DNA from: Salaquimonas sp.
Lineage (GTDB): Bacteria > Pseudomonadota > Alphaproteobacteria > Rhizobiales > Rhizobiaceae
Reading direction: 5' to 3'
Length of the DNA: 7,269 bases
NCBI GenBank assembly: GCA_024639745.1
Contig: JAHEHW010000080.1
Location: 1-7,269 of the forward strand
The notes under the pieces are model-generated. The model made no database searches. It was not told where the DNA came from and saw only the letters and a program-made list of their open reading frames with translations. Every line of letters begins with the position of its first letter. The first letter of the stretch is position 1. Below are positions 1-6,353 of this stretch, piece after piece. The position numbers and the translations under genes were made by a program.

Positions 1-705
1 ACCGGTTTCGTTTCCAAGCTTGGCGAGGGTGTGCTGCAATGGCTGAGCCCGGTAGCCGGCGAACGAATTCTCGATCTGGGCTGCGGTGATGGTGTTCTTA
101 CCCGAAAGATCGCGGAGGCGGGCGCTACGCCTTTTGGCGTGGACGCAAGCATTAATTTTGTTGAGGCCGCGCGTGCGGCTGGATTGGATGCCCATATAGC
201 CGACGGCCATGCACTTGCTTTCGACCAGGAGTTTGACGCGGTCTTCTCCAATGCGGCTCTGCATTGGATGCTGGAGCCGGAAAAGGTAATCGATGGGGTT
301 GCCCGCGCACTGCGCTCCGGGGGACGCTTTGTGGCCGAATTCGGCGGTTTCGGCAACGTGGCCGCGGTTACGACCGCCATGCGGGCAGTCGGCAAGGCGA
401 TGGACGGAGATGTGGCAATCGCCGGGCCATGGTTTTACCCGACGACCACGCATTACTCTGCATTGCTCGAAAAGGGCGGTTTCTCGGTCGATGAAATGGT
501 GACCTTCTATCGCCCGACACCTTTGCCCAATGGCGTAAGGGTCTGGTTGGAGGTTATGCGAGCCCCGTTTTTCGAGCAATTTGGCGAGCGCCGGGAAGAG
601 GCTTATGAAAGGGTGATCGAGGCGCTTGAACCGTGTTTACGCGACGAGACGGGTACCTGGTATGCGGATTATGTGCGTCTTCGCTTTCGGGCGATAAAGC
701 CCTGA
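1..705 (+). CDS. Class I SAM-dependent methyltransferase, 5' end outside the window
   Basis: A Rossmann-fold methyltransferase of the Methyltransf_11/25 type, probably cytoplasmic, using S-adenosylmethionine; the acceptor cannot be told from sequence. Counting from the first in-frame codon of the window, SAM-binding motif I is LDLGCGDG (about residues 24-31), the acidic residue that would bind the SAM ribose is in GVDAS (about 48), and the post-II segment is FDAVFSNAALHWM (about 78-90). The frame is open to base 1 and reads TGFVSKLGEG before the GTG at 31. Starting at that GTG would leave only about 10 residues before motif I, too few for this fold, so the true start is probably to the left. 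The SNAALHW segment recalls trans-aconitate and malonyl-ACP (BioC-like) methyltransferases, but that is not enough to assign a substrate. The stop is TGA at 703-705. The family call is secure; the specific function is unknown. Confidence 0.9.
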   Translation, partial: TGFVSKLGEGVLQWLSPVAGERILDLGCGDGVLTRKIAEAGATPFGVDASINFVEAARAAGLDAHIADGHALAFDQEFDAVFSNAALHWMLEPEKVIDGVARALRSGGRFVAEFGGFGNVAAVTTAMRAVGKAMDGDVAIAGPWFYPTTTHYSALLEKGGFSVDEMVTFYRPTPLPNGVRVWLEVMRAPFFEQFGERREEAYERVIEALEPCLRDETGTWYADYVRLRFRAIKP

Positions 706-740
706 TTCTTTCGGTCTGTTTTCGCCAACACGTAAATGCT

Positions 741-769
741 CTTGGAACTGCCCAATTCCCATGCTACCC
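741..769 (+). promoter_or_regulatory. Weak promoter candidate for the DUF2155 gene
   Basis: In the 107-base gap after the methyltransferase, CTTGGA (741-746) and CTACCC (764-769) are separated by 17 bases. This resembles the rhizobial vegetative pattern CTTGAC-N17-CTATAT, but the -10 half matches at only three of six positions. It would start RNA near 776. The DUF2155 gene could equally be read through from the methyltransferase, since no terminator is visible between them. Confidence 0.2.
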
Positions 770-812
770 GCTTCATTCCCCAGGGGACATGCCAACACGG
801 ATACGCTCCGCC

Positions 813-1250
813 ATGAAGATGCAATTTCGCTCAGTATTTCTGGCCTTAGGGCTGTTCTCCATGTCCGCGGTAAACGCTTCATTGGCACAGACCGTTTCGG
901 ATAACCAGGCCGAGGATGATACCCGTATCTCGAATCGCGTCGCGGTATTTTCAGGAATTGACAAGATCACCGGTCGTATTCACCAGTTCGACGTCTATGT
1001 AAATGAGACGGTTCAGTTCGGCGCGTTGCAGGTGACCCCGCGTGTTTGCTATTCCCGCCCCCCGTCCGAGACGCCAAGAACGACCTCCTTCGTGGAGATC
1101 GATGAAATTACGCTCGACTCGAAAATCCGCCGTATCTTTATCGGTTGGATGTTTGCCGACAGCCCCGGACTCAATGCGGTCGAGCACCCTGTCTATGATG
1201 TCTGGCTGAAAGACTGCAAAATGGAGTCGGACGTTCCGCCGCCATCATAG
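813..1250 (+). CDS. Exported DUF2155 domain protein
   Basis: A 145-residue protein of unknown function with an N-terminal signal peptide: positive start (MKMQFR), hydrophobic core ([14 protein letters not shown]) and a likely cleavage after ASLA (about residue 25). The mature part carries the DUF2155 pattern: [14 protein letters not shown] (about 42-55), QFGALQV (68-74), CY (79-80), [25 protein letters not shown] (in segments from about 111 to 135). C79 and C135 are the only cysteines of the mature protein and could form one disulfide in the periplasm (inference). ATG 813 is chosen because it gives a compact signal peptide; ATG 789 in the same frame would add eight residues and sits almost directly on an AGGGGA stretch, so its spacing is poor. 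Neither start has a good ribosome binding site. The frame is open further upstream into the methyltransferase gene, but that part looks non-coding. The last 58 bases overlap the end of aat on the other strand. Biochemical role unknown. Confidence 0.85.
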   Translation: MKMQFRSVFLALGLFSMSAVNASLAQTVSDNQAEDDTRISNRVAVFSGIDKITGRIHQFDVYVNETVQFGALQVTPRVCYSRPPSETPRTTSFVEIDEITLDSKIRRIFIGWMFADSPGLNAVEHPVYDVWLKDCKMESDVPPPS

Positions 1251-1864
1251 GGAAAGAAGTCCGCTTCATCCTGAAGTGCGTCGTATAGCAATTCGGAATA
1301 ATCCTCTTTCGAAATATCGATTGCCCCGAACCGCTTCAGATGATCGGTGGTGAACTGGGTGTCCAGAAGCCTGAACCTGCCCGCGATCAGACGATGGACG
1401 AGGTGCACGAGCGCGACCTTGGACGCATCTGTCACCCTGGAGAACATGCTCTCGCCAAAAAATGCGCTGCCAAGCCGGACACCGTAAAGACCACCCACAA
1501 GACGATTGTCCTGCCAACATTCAACGCTGTGGCAATGTCCGATCGTGTGCAGATCACTGTACAGGCGCTTTATTCGATCATTGATCCAGGTCTTGCCACG
1601 GCCCGGAGCGGACGCGGCGCAAGCCTCGACCACGCGATCAAACGCTTTATCGATACGCACCTCGAACGGTTCCTTGCGCATCGTTTTCTTTAGACTTTTC
1701 GGAATTCGGAACTGCTCAAGCGGAATAATGCCGCGTATTTCCGGTTCGATCCAGAATAACCCCGGATCGTCTGCAGCCTCCGCCATCGGGAATATGCCGC
1801 AGGCATAAGCCTTCAGCAAAACCCTCGGGGTAATTTCAAGGATGATATCGTCACCCTGGCTCAT
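1193..1864 (-). CDS. aat: Leucyl/phenylalanyl-tRNA--protein transferase
   Basis: This cytoplasmic enzyme moves Leu or Phe from aminoacyl-tRNA to the N-terminus of proteins beginning with Arg or Lys, marking them for ClpS/ClpAP degradation (known for the family). The 223-residue product is close to the usual length (E. coli about 234). Family motifs run in order: [12 protein letters not shown] (16-27), [14 protein letters not shown] (36-49), KTWIND (91-96), GHCHSVECW (109-117), [21 protein letters not shown] (122-142, in segments), and [16 protein letters not shown] (167-182), where the LDxQ segment holds the proposed catalytic Asp and Gln. ATG 1864 is the first start of the frame; no strong Shine-Dalgarno lies in front of it. 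The last 19 codons (residues 205-223) overlap the convergent DUF2155 gene and lie beyond the recognisable Aat core. The gene sits 101 bases downstream of accC on the same strand, with no obvious hairpin-plus-U-tract between, so read-through from accBC is possible. Confidence 0.96.
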   Translation of the reverse strand: MSQGDDIILEITPRVLLKAYACGIFPMAEAADDPGLFWIEPEIRGIIPLEQFRIPKSLKKTMRKEPFEVRIDKAFDRVVEACAASAPGRGKTWINDRIKRLYSDLHTIGHCHSVECWQDNRLVGGLYGVRLGSAFFGESMFSRVTDASKVALVHLVHRLIAGRFRLLDTQFTTDHLKRFGAIDISKEDYSELLYDALQDEADFFPYDGGGTSDSILQSFSQTS

Positions 1865-1965
1865 TCGAACAGAAGTACCCGTTTGCGCTGCGAATTACTG
1901 AATGGATTCAGAATATAATCGAATCGCCCGATTGCAACCATGACGAAATGATGATCCGAGCTAAA

Positions 1966-3309
1966 CTATTTCTTGTTGGCCAGATAATGCTCGAGCCAGT
2001 GAATATTGTAATTGCCCTTCTGAATGTCCTCATTGCCAACGAGATCCCGGAACAGTGGCAGCGTTGTATTGATGCCATCGACAACGAACTCGTCCAGCGC
2101 CCTGTGCAGGCGCATCAGACACTCCTCCCTGGTACGGCCGTGAACGATCAGCTTTCCGATCAGGCTGTCGTAGTGAGGTGGGATAGAATAACCTTGGTAA
2201 ACGCCAGAATCGACCCGGACACCCAACCCGCCCGGTGGGTGATAATAGGTGATGCGGCCCGGTGAAGGTACGAATGTATCAGGGTGTTCGGCGTTGATTC
2301 GGCATTCAATCGCGTGACCATTGATGACGACATCCGACTGATTGACGGAAAGTCCGGCGGCGGAAGCTACACGAAGCTGCTCATTGACCAGATCGATCCC
2401 GGTGATCATCTCGGTCACCGGATGCTCCACTTGGAGCCGGGTGTTCATCTCGATGAAATAGAACTCGCCGTTTTCCCAGAGAAATTCCACAGTACCGGCA
2501 CCGGAATAACCTATGCCTTGAATGGCTTTGGCGCAGATATCGCCGATCTTTGCGCGGTCGGCTTCCCTCAGGACGGGCGAAGGCGCTTCTTCCCACACCT
2601 TCTGGTGGCGCCTTTGTAGAGAACAGTCCCGCTCGCCCAGATGGATACCGCCGCCCTTGCCGTCACCCATGACCTGGACTTCGATATGCCGGGGCTTTGC
2701 AAGATATTTTTCGATATAGACCGAACTGTCACCAAATGCGGCGCTAGCCTCGCTTCTGGCTGTGTGCAGCGCTTCGGAAAGCCGGTCTTCGGTCATTGCG
2801 ACCATCATGCCCCTGCCACCGCCGCCTGCGGCCGCCTTGATGATAACCGGATAACCGATCTCCGCTGCGACTTTCTTCGCCTCGTCCTCATCGGTGATGC
2901 CGCCCTCAGAGCCCGGAACGACCGGAATGCCAAGCCGCTTTGCGGTCTGCTTGGCCTCGATCTTGTCGCCCATGATTCGGATATGCTCGGCGCTCGGACC
3001 GATAAAGGTGATCCCGTGCGCTTCGAGGATTTCCGCGAATTTCGCGTTTTCGGATAGGAAACCATAGCCGGGGTGGATGGCGTCGGCACCGGTGATCTCG
3101 CAGGCCGCCATGATTTCGTGGATATTGAGATAGCTCTGACGGTAGGCAGGTGGCCCGATGCAGACGCTCTCGTCGGCCAATCGCACATGCATCGCTGACT
3201 CATCCGCCGTTGAATGCACGGCCACGGTCGGGATGCCGAGCTCCTTGCAGGCGCGCAGGATGCGAAGGGCGATTTCGCCGCGATTGGCTATCAGCACCTT
3301 TCTGAACAT
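1966..3309 (-). CDS. accC: Acetyl-CoA carboxylase, biotin carboxylase subunit
   Basis: AccC uses ATP and bicarbonate to carboxylate biotin on AccB, the first half-reaction of acetyl-CoA carboxylase in the cytoplasm. The 447-residue protein matches the single-subunit bacterial type (E. coli 449). N-terminal domain: [16 protein letters not shown] (1-16) and [10 protein letters not shown] (79-88). ATP-grasp domain: AGGGGRGM glycine loop (161-168), HIEVQV (208-213), [12 protein letters not shown] (226-237), [16 protein letters not shown] (285-300) with the metal- and bicarbonate-binding Glu/Asn/Arg, and the RINAE segment (337-341) with the Arg near biotin. There is no biotinyl domain at the end, so this is not a fused propionyl- or pyruvate-type carboxylase subunit; the adjacent accB supplies that domain. 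ATG 3309 gives the canonical N-terminus and lies 10 bases after the accB stop, so the two are almost certainly co-transcribed. The reading frame is intact with no missing key residue. Confidence 0.98.
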   Translation of the reverse strand: MFRKVLIANRGEIALRILRACKELGIPTVAVHSTADESAMHVRLADESVCIGPPAYRQSYLNIHEIMAACEITGADAIHPGYGFLSENAKFAEILEAHGITFIGPSAEHIRIMGDKIEAKQTAKRLGIPVVPGSEGGITDEDEAKKVAAEIGYPVIIKAAAGGGGRGMMVAMTEDRLSEALHTARSEASAAFGDSSVYIEKYLAKPRHIEVQVMGDGKGGGIHLGERDCSLQRRHQKVWEEAPSPVLREADRAKIGDICAKAIQGIGYSGAGTVEFLWENGEFYFIEMNTRLQVEHPVTEMITGIDLVNEQLRVASAAGLSVNQSDVVINGHAIECRINAEHPDTFVPSPGRITYYHPPGGLGVRVDSGVYQGYSIPPHYDSLIGKLIVHGRTREECLMRLHRALDEFVVDGINTTLPLFRDLVGNEDIQKGNYNIHWLEHYLANKK

Positions 3310-3319
3310 GATCTGTGCC

Positions 3320-3778
3320 CTATTCGATGATCAGCAGCGGCTCGCCGTATTCGACAGGCTGTGCGTCCTCGACAAGAACTGCTATCACCATTCCGGCGCG
3401 CTCCGCGGCGATCTGGTTCATTGTCTTCATGGCTTCAACGATCATTACGGTCTGTCCGGCTTTAACCGTATCCCCAACCGTGACGAATGGTTTTGCGCCG
3501 GGCGCTGGCGAATGATAAGCGGTCCCCACCATTGGCGAGTTGACCGCGCCGGGATGAGAGGCCGGGTCGGCGTCTTTCTTCGCAGCCTCTGGCTGGCTTG
3601 AAGACGCAGCCGGCGCAGCGGTCGCAACAGGGGCAGCGACTTCAACCACTCTTCCGCCACGGGCGACGCGTATGCGCAGATCATCCTGCTCGACTTCGAT
3701 TTCCGTAAGATCGGTTTCTTTCAAAAGCGCCGCGAGTTCGCGGATCATTTCCTGGTCTATGCTGGATTTTTTGCCCAT
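3320..3778 (-). CDS. accB: Acetyl-CoA carboxylase biotin carboxyl carrier protein (BCCP)
   Basis: AccB carries biotin between the carboxylase (AccC) and the carboxyltransferase (AccA/AccD, not in the window). At 152 residues it is of normal length. It has an N-terminal helix region (about 1-45, with the alphaproteobacterial-like [19 protein letters not shown] in 12-30), an Ala/Pro-rich flexible linker (about 47-80) and a C-terminal biotinyl domain (about 81-152). The biotin attachment site is EAMKTMN (115-121), with K118 the modified lysine; T after the lysine, in place of the M of E. coli, is common in alphaproteobacteria. ATG 3778 (MGKKSSID) is preferred because the family starts MxKK. An in-frame TTG at 3793 has a better-placed AAGGGAA upstream and would add five residues, so the start is not fully settled. 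It is first gene of the accBC pair, with a 220-base non-coding gap upstream. Confidence 0.97.
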   Translation of the reverse strand: MGKKSSIDQEMIRELAALLKETDLTEIEVEQDDLRIRVARGGRVVEVAAPVATAAPAASSSQPEAAKKDADPASHPGAVNSPMVGTAYHSPAPGAKPFVTVGDTVKAGQTVMIVEAMKTMNQIAAERAGMVIAVLVEDAQPVEYGEPLLIIE

Positions 3779-3879
3779 GTCTACGCGCCGCAAGAACGGC
3801 GTTCCCTTGCTTTCAAAAAACTTCGCGTGGGTTATTCCGGGAAACCCGGCGGAAACGCCCTGTCCGTAAAAATCGAGCT

Positions 3880-3907
3880 TTTATACTGGGCCCAACGCGG
3901 CACGCAA
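3880..3907 (-). promoter_or_regulatory. Candidate accB promoter
   Basis: Read on the minus strand, TTGCGT (3907-3902) and TATAAA (3885-3880) are separated by 16 bases. The -10 matches the sigma-70 consensus at five of six positions and the -35 at three of six. RNA would start near 3873 and have a leader of about 95 bases before ATG 3778. It is the best promoter-like pair in the gap upstream of accB, but its strength is unproven. Confidence 0.35.
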
Positions 3908-3929
3908 AGCAGTTTTCGGGCCTCAATGC

Positions 3930-3973
3930 AAGACCGCCCTGCAAAATGCGGGGAGGTCTTTTGGTTTTGTTTT
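3930..3973. terminator. Strong hairpin with T-rich plus-strand flank (intrinsic terminator-like)
   Basis: Arms 3930-3942 (AAGACCGCCCTGC) and 3948-3960 (GCGGGGAGGTCTT) pair over 13 positions with one mismatch (3936/3954) and one G-T wobble (3940/3950), leaving a five-base loop AAAAT. On the plus strand the stem runs into TTGGTTTTGTTTT, a good intrinsic-terminator tail. On the minus strand, the direction of both flanking genes, the stem is followed by GCATTGAGG, a poor U-tract. It lies 39 bases past the dsbA-like stop, so it may end that transcript despite the weak tail, act in both directions, or end an unannotated plus-strand RNA. Confidence 0.55.
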
Positions 3974-3998
3974 CAGACGCTATTGCCGAATTCTTTGC

Positions 3999-4769
3999 TC
4001 AGCAAACGGCCTTTCCACATTCGCGGAGGTCTTCCACACGCGTCATCAGCTGATCATAACCAACGGCGCCAAAAATAACTTCTTCGCCCACGATATAGGA
4101 AGGTGTTCCAGAAATGCCGAGACCGTCAGCGATATCGTAGACTTCACGAATCGCCTCGTTGATCCAGGGTTTCTCCGCTTCTGCCTGAAGCGCGTCCGTA
4201 TCTGCGCCGAGGTCTGCAGCAACATTAAGCGCCGTTGTCGCGTCTTTCTGACCATCGCTTCTCAGAAGCTTGCGGTGGAAATCACTGTAAAGCTCCGGGT
4301 TCAGTCGGATCAGCGCAAGGCTTATCTGGTGAGCGCCCAATGAAGATTTCCCCAGTACCGGGAATTCCTTCATAATGAATTTCACGTCAGGATCTTCGTC
4401 GACGATCTTGTTCATGTCGTCGAGGGCGCGTCTGCAATAGCCGCAATTGTAGTCGAAAAATTCAACGACGGTATATTCCGCGTCGGGATTGCCGATGACC
4501 ATCTGGTTCGGCGATTCGTAGATGGCATCACGTTTTGATGCCAGCGTTGCCTTCTGTGCTTCTGCCCGTGCTGCCTCCTGCTTGGCTTGCAGCGCGTCCT
4601 GAACTTCGAGCATGAGTTCGGGGTTCTGCAGAAGATATTCTCGGATGATTTGCTCGACAGCTTCGCGATCGACTGACTGCGCTGAGGCGGTCACCGGCAT
4701 TAGCACCACGATGATCGCGAGCACAGGCGCTTTAATCAGCTGGAAAAAGCGTTGGCTTGTTGAAAACAT
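3999..4769 (-). CDS. Periplasmic DsbA-family thiol oxidoreductase (ScsC/Com1-like)
   Basis: A 256-residue secreted thioredoxin-fold protein likely to make or rearrange disulfides in periplasmic proteins. The signal peptide is about residues 1-30, with hydrophobic core APVLAIIVVLMPVTASA and cleavage near ASA-QS. A helical extension (about 33-85, including IIREYLLQNPELMLEVQDAL) resembles the N-terminal domain of ScsC-type proteins, which in Proteus makes a trimeric isomerase. The catalytic site is FFDYNCGYC (104-112; C109 and C112) and the cis-proline loop is GISGTPSY (218-225; P223). Two further cysteines lie at the very C-terminus (C251, C256), outside the active site. ATG 4769 has a clear Shine-Dalgarno AAGGGAT four bases upstream and the expected signal peptide, so the start is well supported. 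The gene follows the M48 protease by 59 bases on the same strand and is probably co-transcribed with it. Oxidase versus isomerase activity cannot be decided from sequence. Confidence 0.93.
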   Translation of the reverse strand: MFSTSQRFFQLIKAPVLAIIVVLMPVTASAQSVDREAVEQIIREYLLQNPELMLEVQDALQAKQEAARAEAQKATLASKRDAIYESPNQMVIGNPDAEYTVVEFFDYNCGYCRRALDDMNKIVDEDPDVKFIMKEFPVLGKSSLGAHQISLALIRLNPELYSDFHRKLLRSDGQKDATTALNVAADLGADTDALQAEAEKPWINEAIREVYDIADGLGISGTPSYIVGEEVIFGAVGYDQLMTRVEDLRECGKAVC

Positions 4770-4828
4770 GAATATCCCTTTTTGTTGTTATGCGCCTGAC
4801 CAGTATCGCGTTGCTTCTGGAAAAGCGT

Positions 4829-6223
4829 TCATTTCTTTTTCTTGTAAAGCGTAATGTCTTGCATGCGCACCCATTCCGGTGAGTTCTTGGGCAATCTTTG
4901 TTGTGCGCGTGCAGCAAAACTTTTTGCGTCATCGAACCGGCCCTGGAGAAAGCGTTGTTCGGCGGTCGCGGAAAGCGCAAGCCCTTCCTGCCCGTTCATC
5001 GAATAGGCCCGGGCAAGATAGACATAGCCTGAAATCGTATTCGGATCCTTGGCAAGTCCCTTTTTCAGCTCGCGTATAGCGACCTGCAAATTTGCAGGGT
5101 TGCGGGTTTCCATCAGGATTTGGCCAAACTGAATACTCAAGAGCCCGGTGTCGTAGGGAGCGAGCTTCAGAGCCGTCTGCATTGGGCGCACCGCTTCATT
5201 CGCGCGTTGCGCCTTAAGAAGCATCTCAGCCTTCATTTCGTGCAAATACGGATTTCTTGGATATTTTGCGATCAACTTGTCGATCATCGGTAGTGCGCTG
5301 CTGGCTCGTCCGCGAAGAAACTCGGAAATCGCAACCCCATACTGTGCCGCCGGATTTGACTGATCCCGGTCGAATAACCGCTGAACGGCGCCTAGGCCGC
5401 CGGTATAAGCCGCGATTTTTGCCCGCGCCATGTCATGACGAAGTTGCAGCTCCGGTGGGTCCTTGCTGTCAAAATACCGGCTTTCTTCAGCTTTCGCCTT
5501 CAACAGCGCTATGCGTTGAGCGGGCAGGGGGTGCGACTGGATATACGGGTCTACCCGTGAGGTGGAAAACAGCATTCTGGAGCCCATTCGCTCAAAGCTC
5601 TGGAGCATCCCGCGTCCCGATTGCTTGGTTTTTTCGAGCAGGGTGAGGGCCGCCCGGTCAGCCGAGGATTCTTCGTCGCGCTTGTAGGCAAGCAGTGAGC
5701 GTTGCAGCATGCTTCCCCCGCCCTGGAGGATCGCCTGGCCGGCTGCATCGCCGATATCGCCACCGCTCGCCATCGCGCCGGCCCCTAGCAGGATGCCGAC
5801 CGCGGCGAGCGCTTTCGCCCGGTCTATCCGTTCGCGCATTCTTTGCTGGTGACCGCCGATTATGTGGCCGGTTTCATGTGCGATAACGCCAATGATTTGA
5901 TTTGGCGTCTCCGACTCCATGATGGCGCCGGTGTGGATGAACATGCGTCGGTCGGTAACGAACGCATTGAAGGATCGGTTGTTGACGAGATAGACGTCCA
6001 CCGCCCTCTGGCTCAGTCCGGCGGCCTTGAAGATCGGGGTGGTGTAACTCTTGAGCAAAGCTTCAATCTCGGCGTCGCGCACCAGGCTGAGGGATTGGGC
6101 TCTTGCGTTTTGGGCAAAACACAGCGTGGCCGCAAACGTACCGATCGCCAACACGAAAAGTGCGGCAAGGCCCCGCAATTGACCGTTTGTCGACTTTTCT
6201 TTGATTGTCGCGAACTCGTTCAT
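4829..6223 (-). CDS. Periplasmic M48 zinc metalloprotease with TPR repeats (BepA-like)
   Basis: A 464-residue protein with the BepA/YfgC plan: signal sequence (hydrophobic about 17-36, likely cleavage after ARA near 42), M48 peptidase domain, then a C-terminal TPR region (about 285-445). Zinc site: HETGH (116-120) with the third ligand E185 in EESSAD (ExxxD). SHPLPAQR (230-237) holds H231, which corresponds to the BepA histidine that can plug the active site. In E. coli, BepA degrades misfolded LptD and helps its correct assembly and disulfide state; the same role here is inferred from architecture. Helical repeats include NPAAQYGVAISEFLRG and NPYLHEMKAEMLLKAQ. ATG 6223 (MNEFATIK) is chosen; a TTG at 6244 in frame would add seven residues, while the ATG at 6240 is out of frame and stops at once. 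The protein ends in a lysine run (YKKKK). It is the first gene of a likely operon with the DsbA-like gene. Confidence 0.94.
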   Translation of the reverse strand: MNEFATIKEKSTNGQLRGLAALFVLAIGTFAATLCFAQNARAQSLSLVRDAEIEALLKSYTTPIFKAAGLSQRAVDVYLVNNRSFNAFVTDRRMFIHTGAIMESETPNQIIGVIAHETGHIIGGHQQRMRERIDRAKALAAVGILLGAGAMASGGDIGDAAGQAILQGGGSMLQRSLLAYKRDEESSADRAALTLLEKTKQSGRGMLQSFERMGSRMLFSTSRVDPYIQSHPLPAQRIALLKAKAEESRYFDSKDPPELQLRHDMARAKIAAYTGGLGAVQRLFDRDQSNPAAQYGVAISEFLRGRASSALPMIDKLIAKYPRNPYLHEMKAEMLLKAQRANEAVRPMQTALKLAPYDTGLLSIQFGQILMETRNPANLQVAIRELKKGLAKDPNTISGYVYLARAYSMNGQEGLALSATAEQRFLQGRFDDAKSFAARAQQRLPKNSPEWVRMQDITLYKKKK

Positions 6224-6353
6224 TTCGCTTAACTGTCCATCCAAGCTTTCTTCGTGGCGGAAGTTATGCCAGAGAATCTATGGCGACAAGGTGGCAAGTA
6301 TGTTTGTCGATCAACTCTTGCTGAATGCATATTATTCTCCACCGGTACTAAAA
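6224..6353. promoter_or_regulatory. Divergent intergenic region between the M48 protease and the aminotransferase
   Basis: Both flanking genes point away from this 130-base stretch, so each needs a promoter here. On the plus strand TATTAT (6330-6335) is a good -10 but has no convincing -35 at the right distance; using it would leave a leader of only about 12 bases before ATG 6354. On the minus strand TTGTCG (6289-6284) and TAACTT (6266-6261) are 17 bases apart and would give a leader of about 30 bases for the protease, but TAACTT is a poor -10. AAGGTGG (6288-6294) lies five bases before an in-frame ATG at 6300 and looks like a ribosome binding site. I see no clear operator or riboswitch. Confidence 0.4.

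Noticed and set aside
633..788. Upstream extension of the DUF2155 frame into the methyltransferase gene
   Set aside because: It would place over 50 non-signal-like residues before a clear signal peptide and overlap the conserved end of the methyltransferase.
1898..1911. Inverted repeat CTGAAT-GG-ATTCAG between accC and aat
   Set aside because: Six-base arms with a two-base centre in an AT-rich gap are not striking. No second copy, no U-tract and no known operator match is evident.
1912..1937. Possible aat promoter on the minus strand (TTGCAA and TATATT)
   Set aside because: The spacer is only 14 bases, too short for a sigma-70 promoter, and aat can be read through from accC.
2284..3057. Several plus-strand open frames of about 110-140 codons
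   Set aside because: All lie opposite the well-conserved accC, show no domain or plausible start signal, and are antisense shadows.
3835..3849. Hairpin CCGGG-AAA-CCCGG in the accB leader
   Set aside because: The perfect stem is only five base pairs and is followed by no U-tract on either strand. It may fold in the mRNA leader but is too slight to call a terminator or riboswitch.
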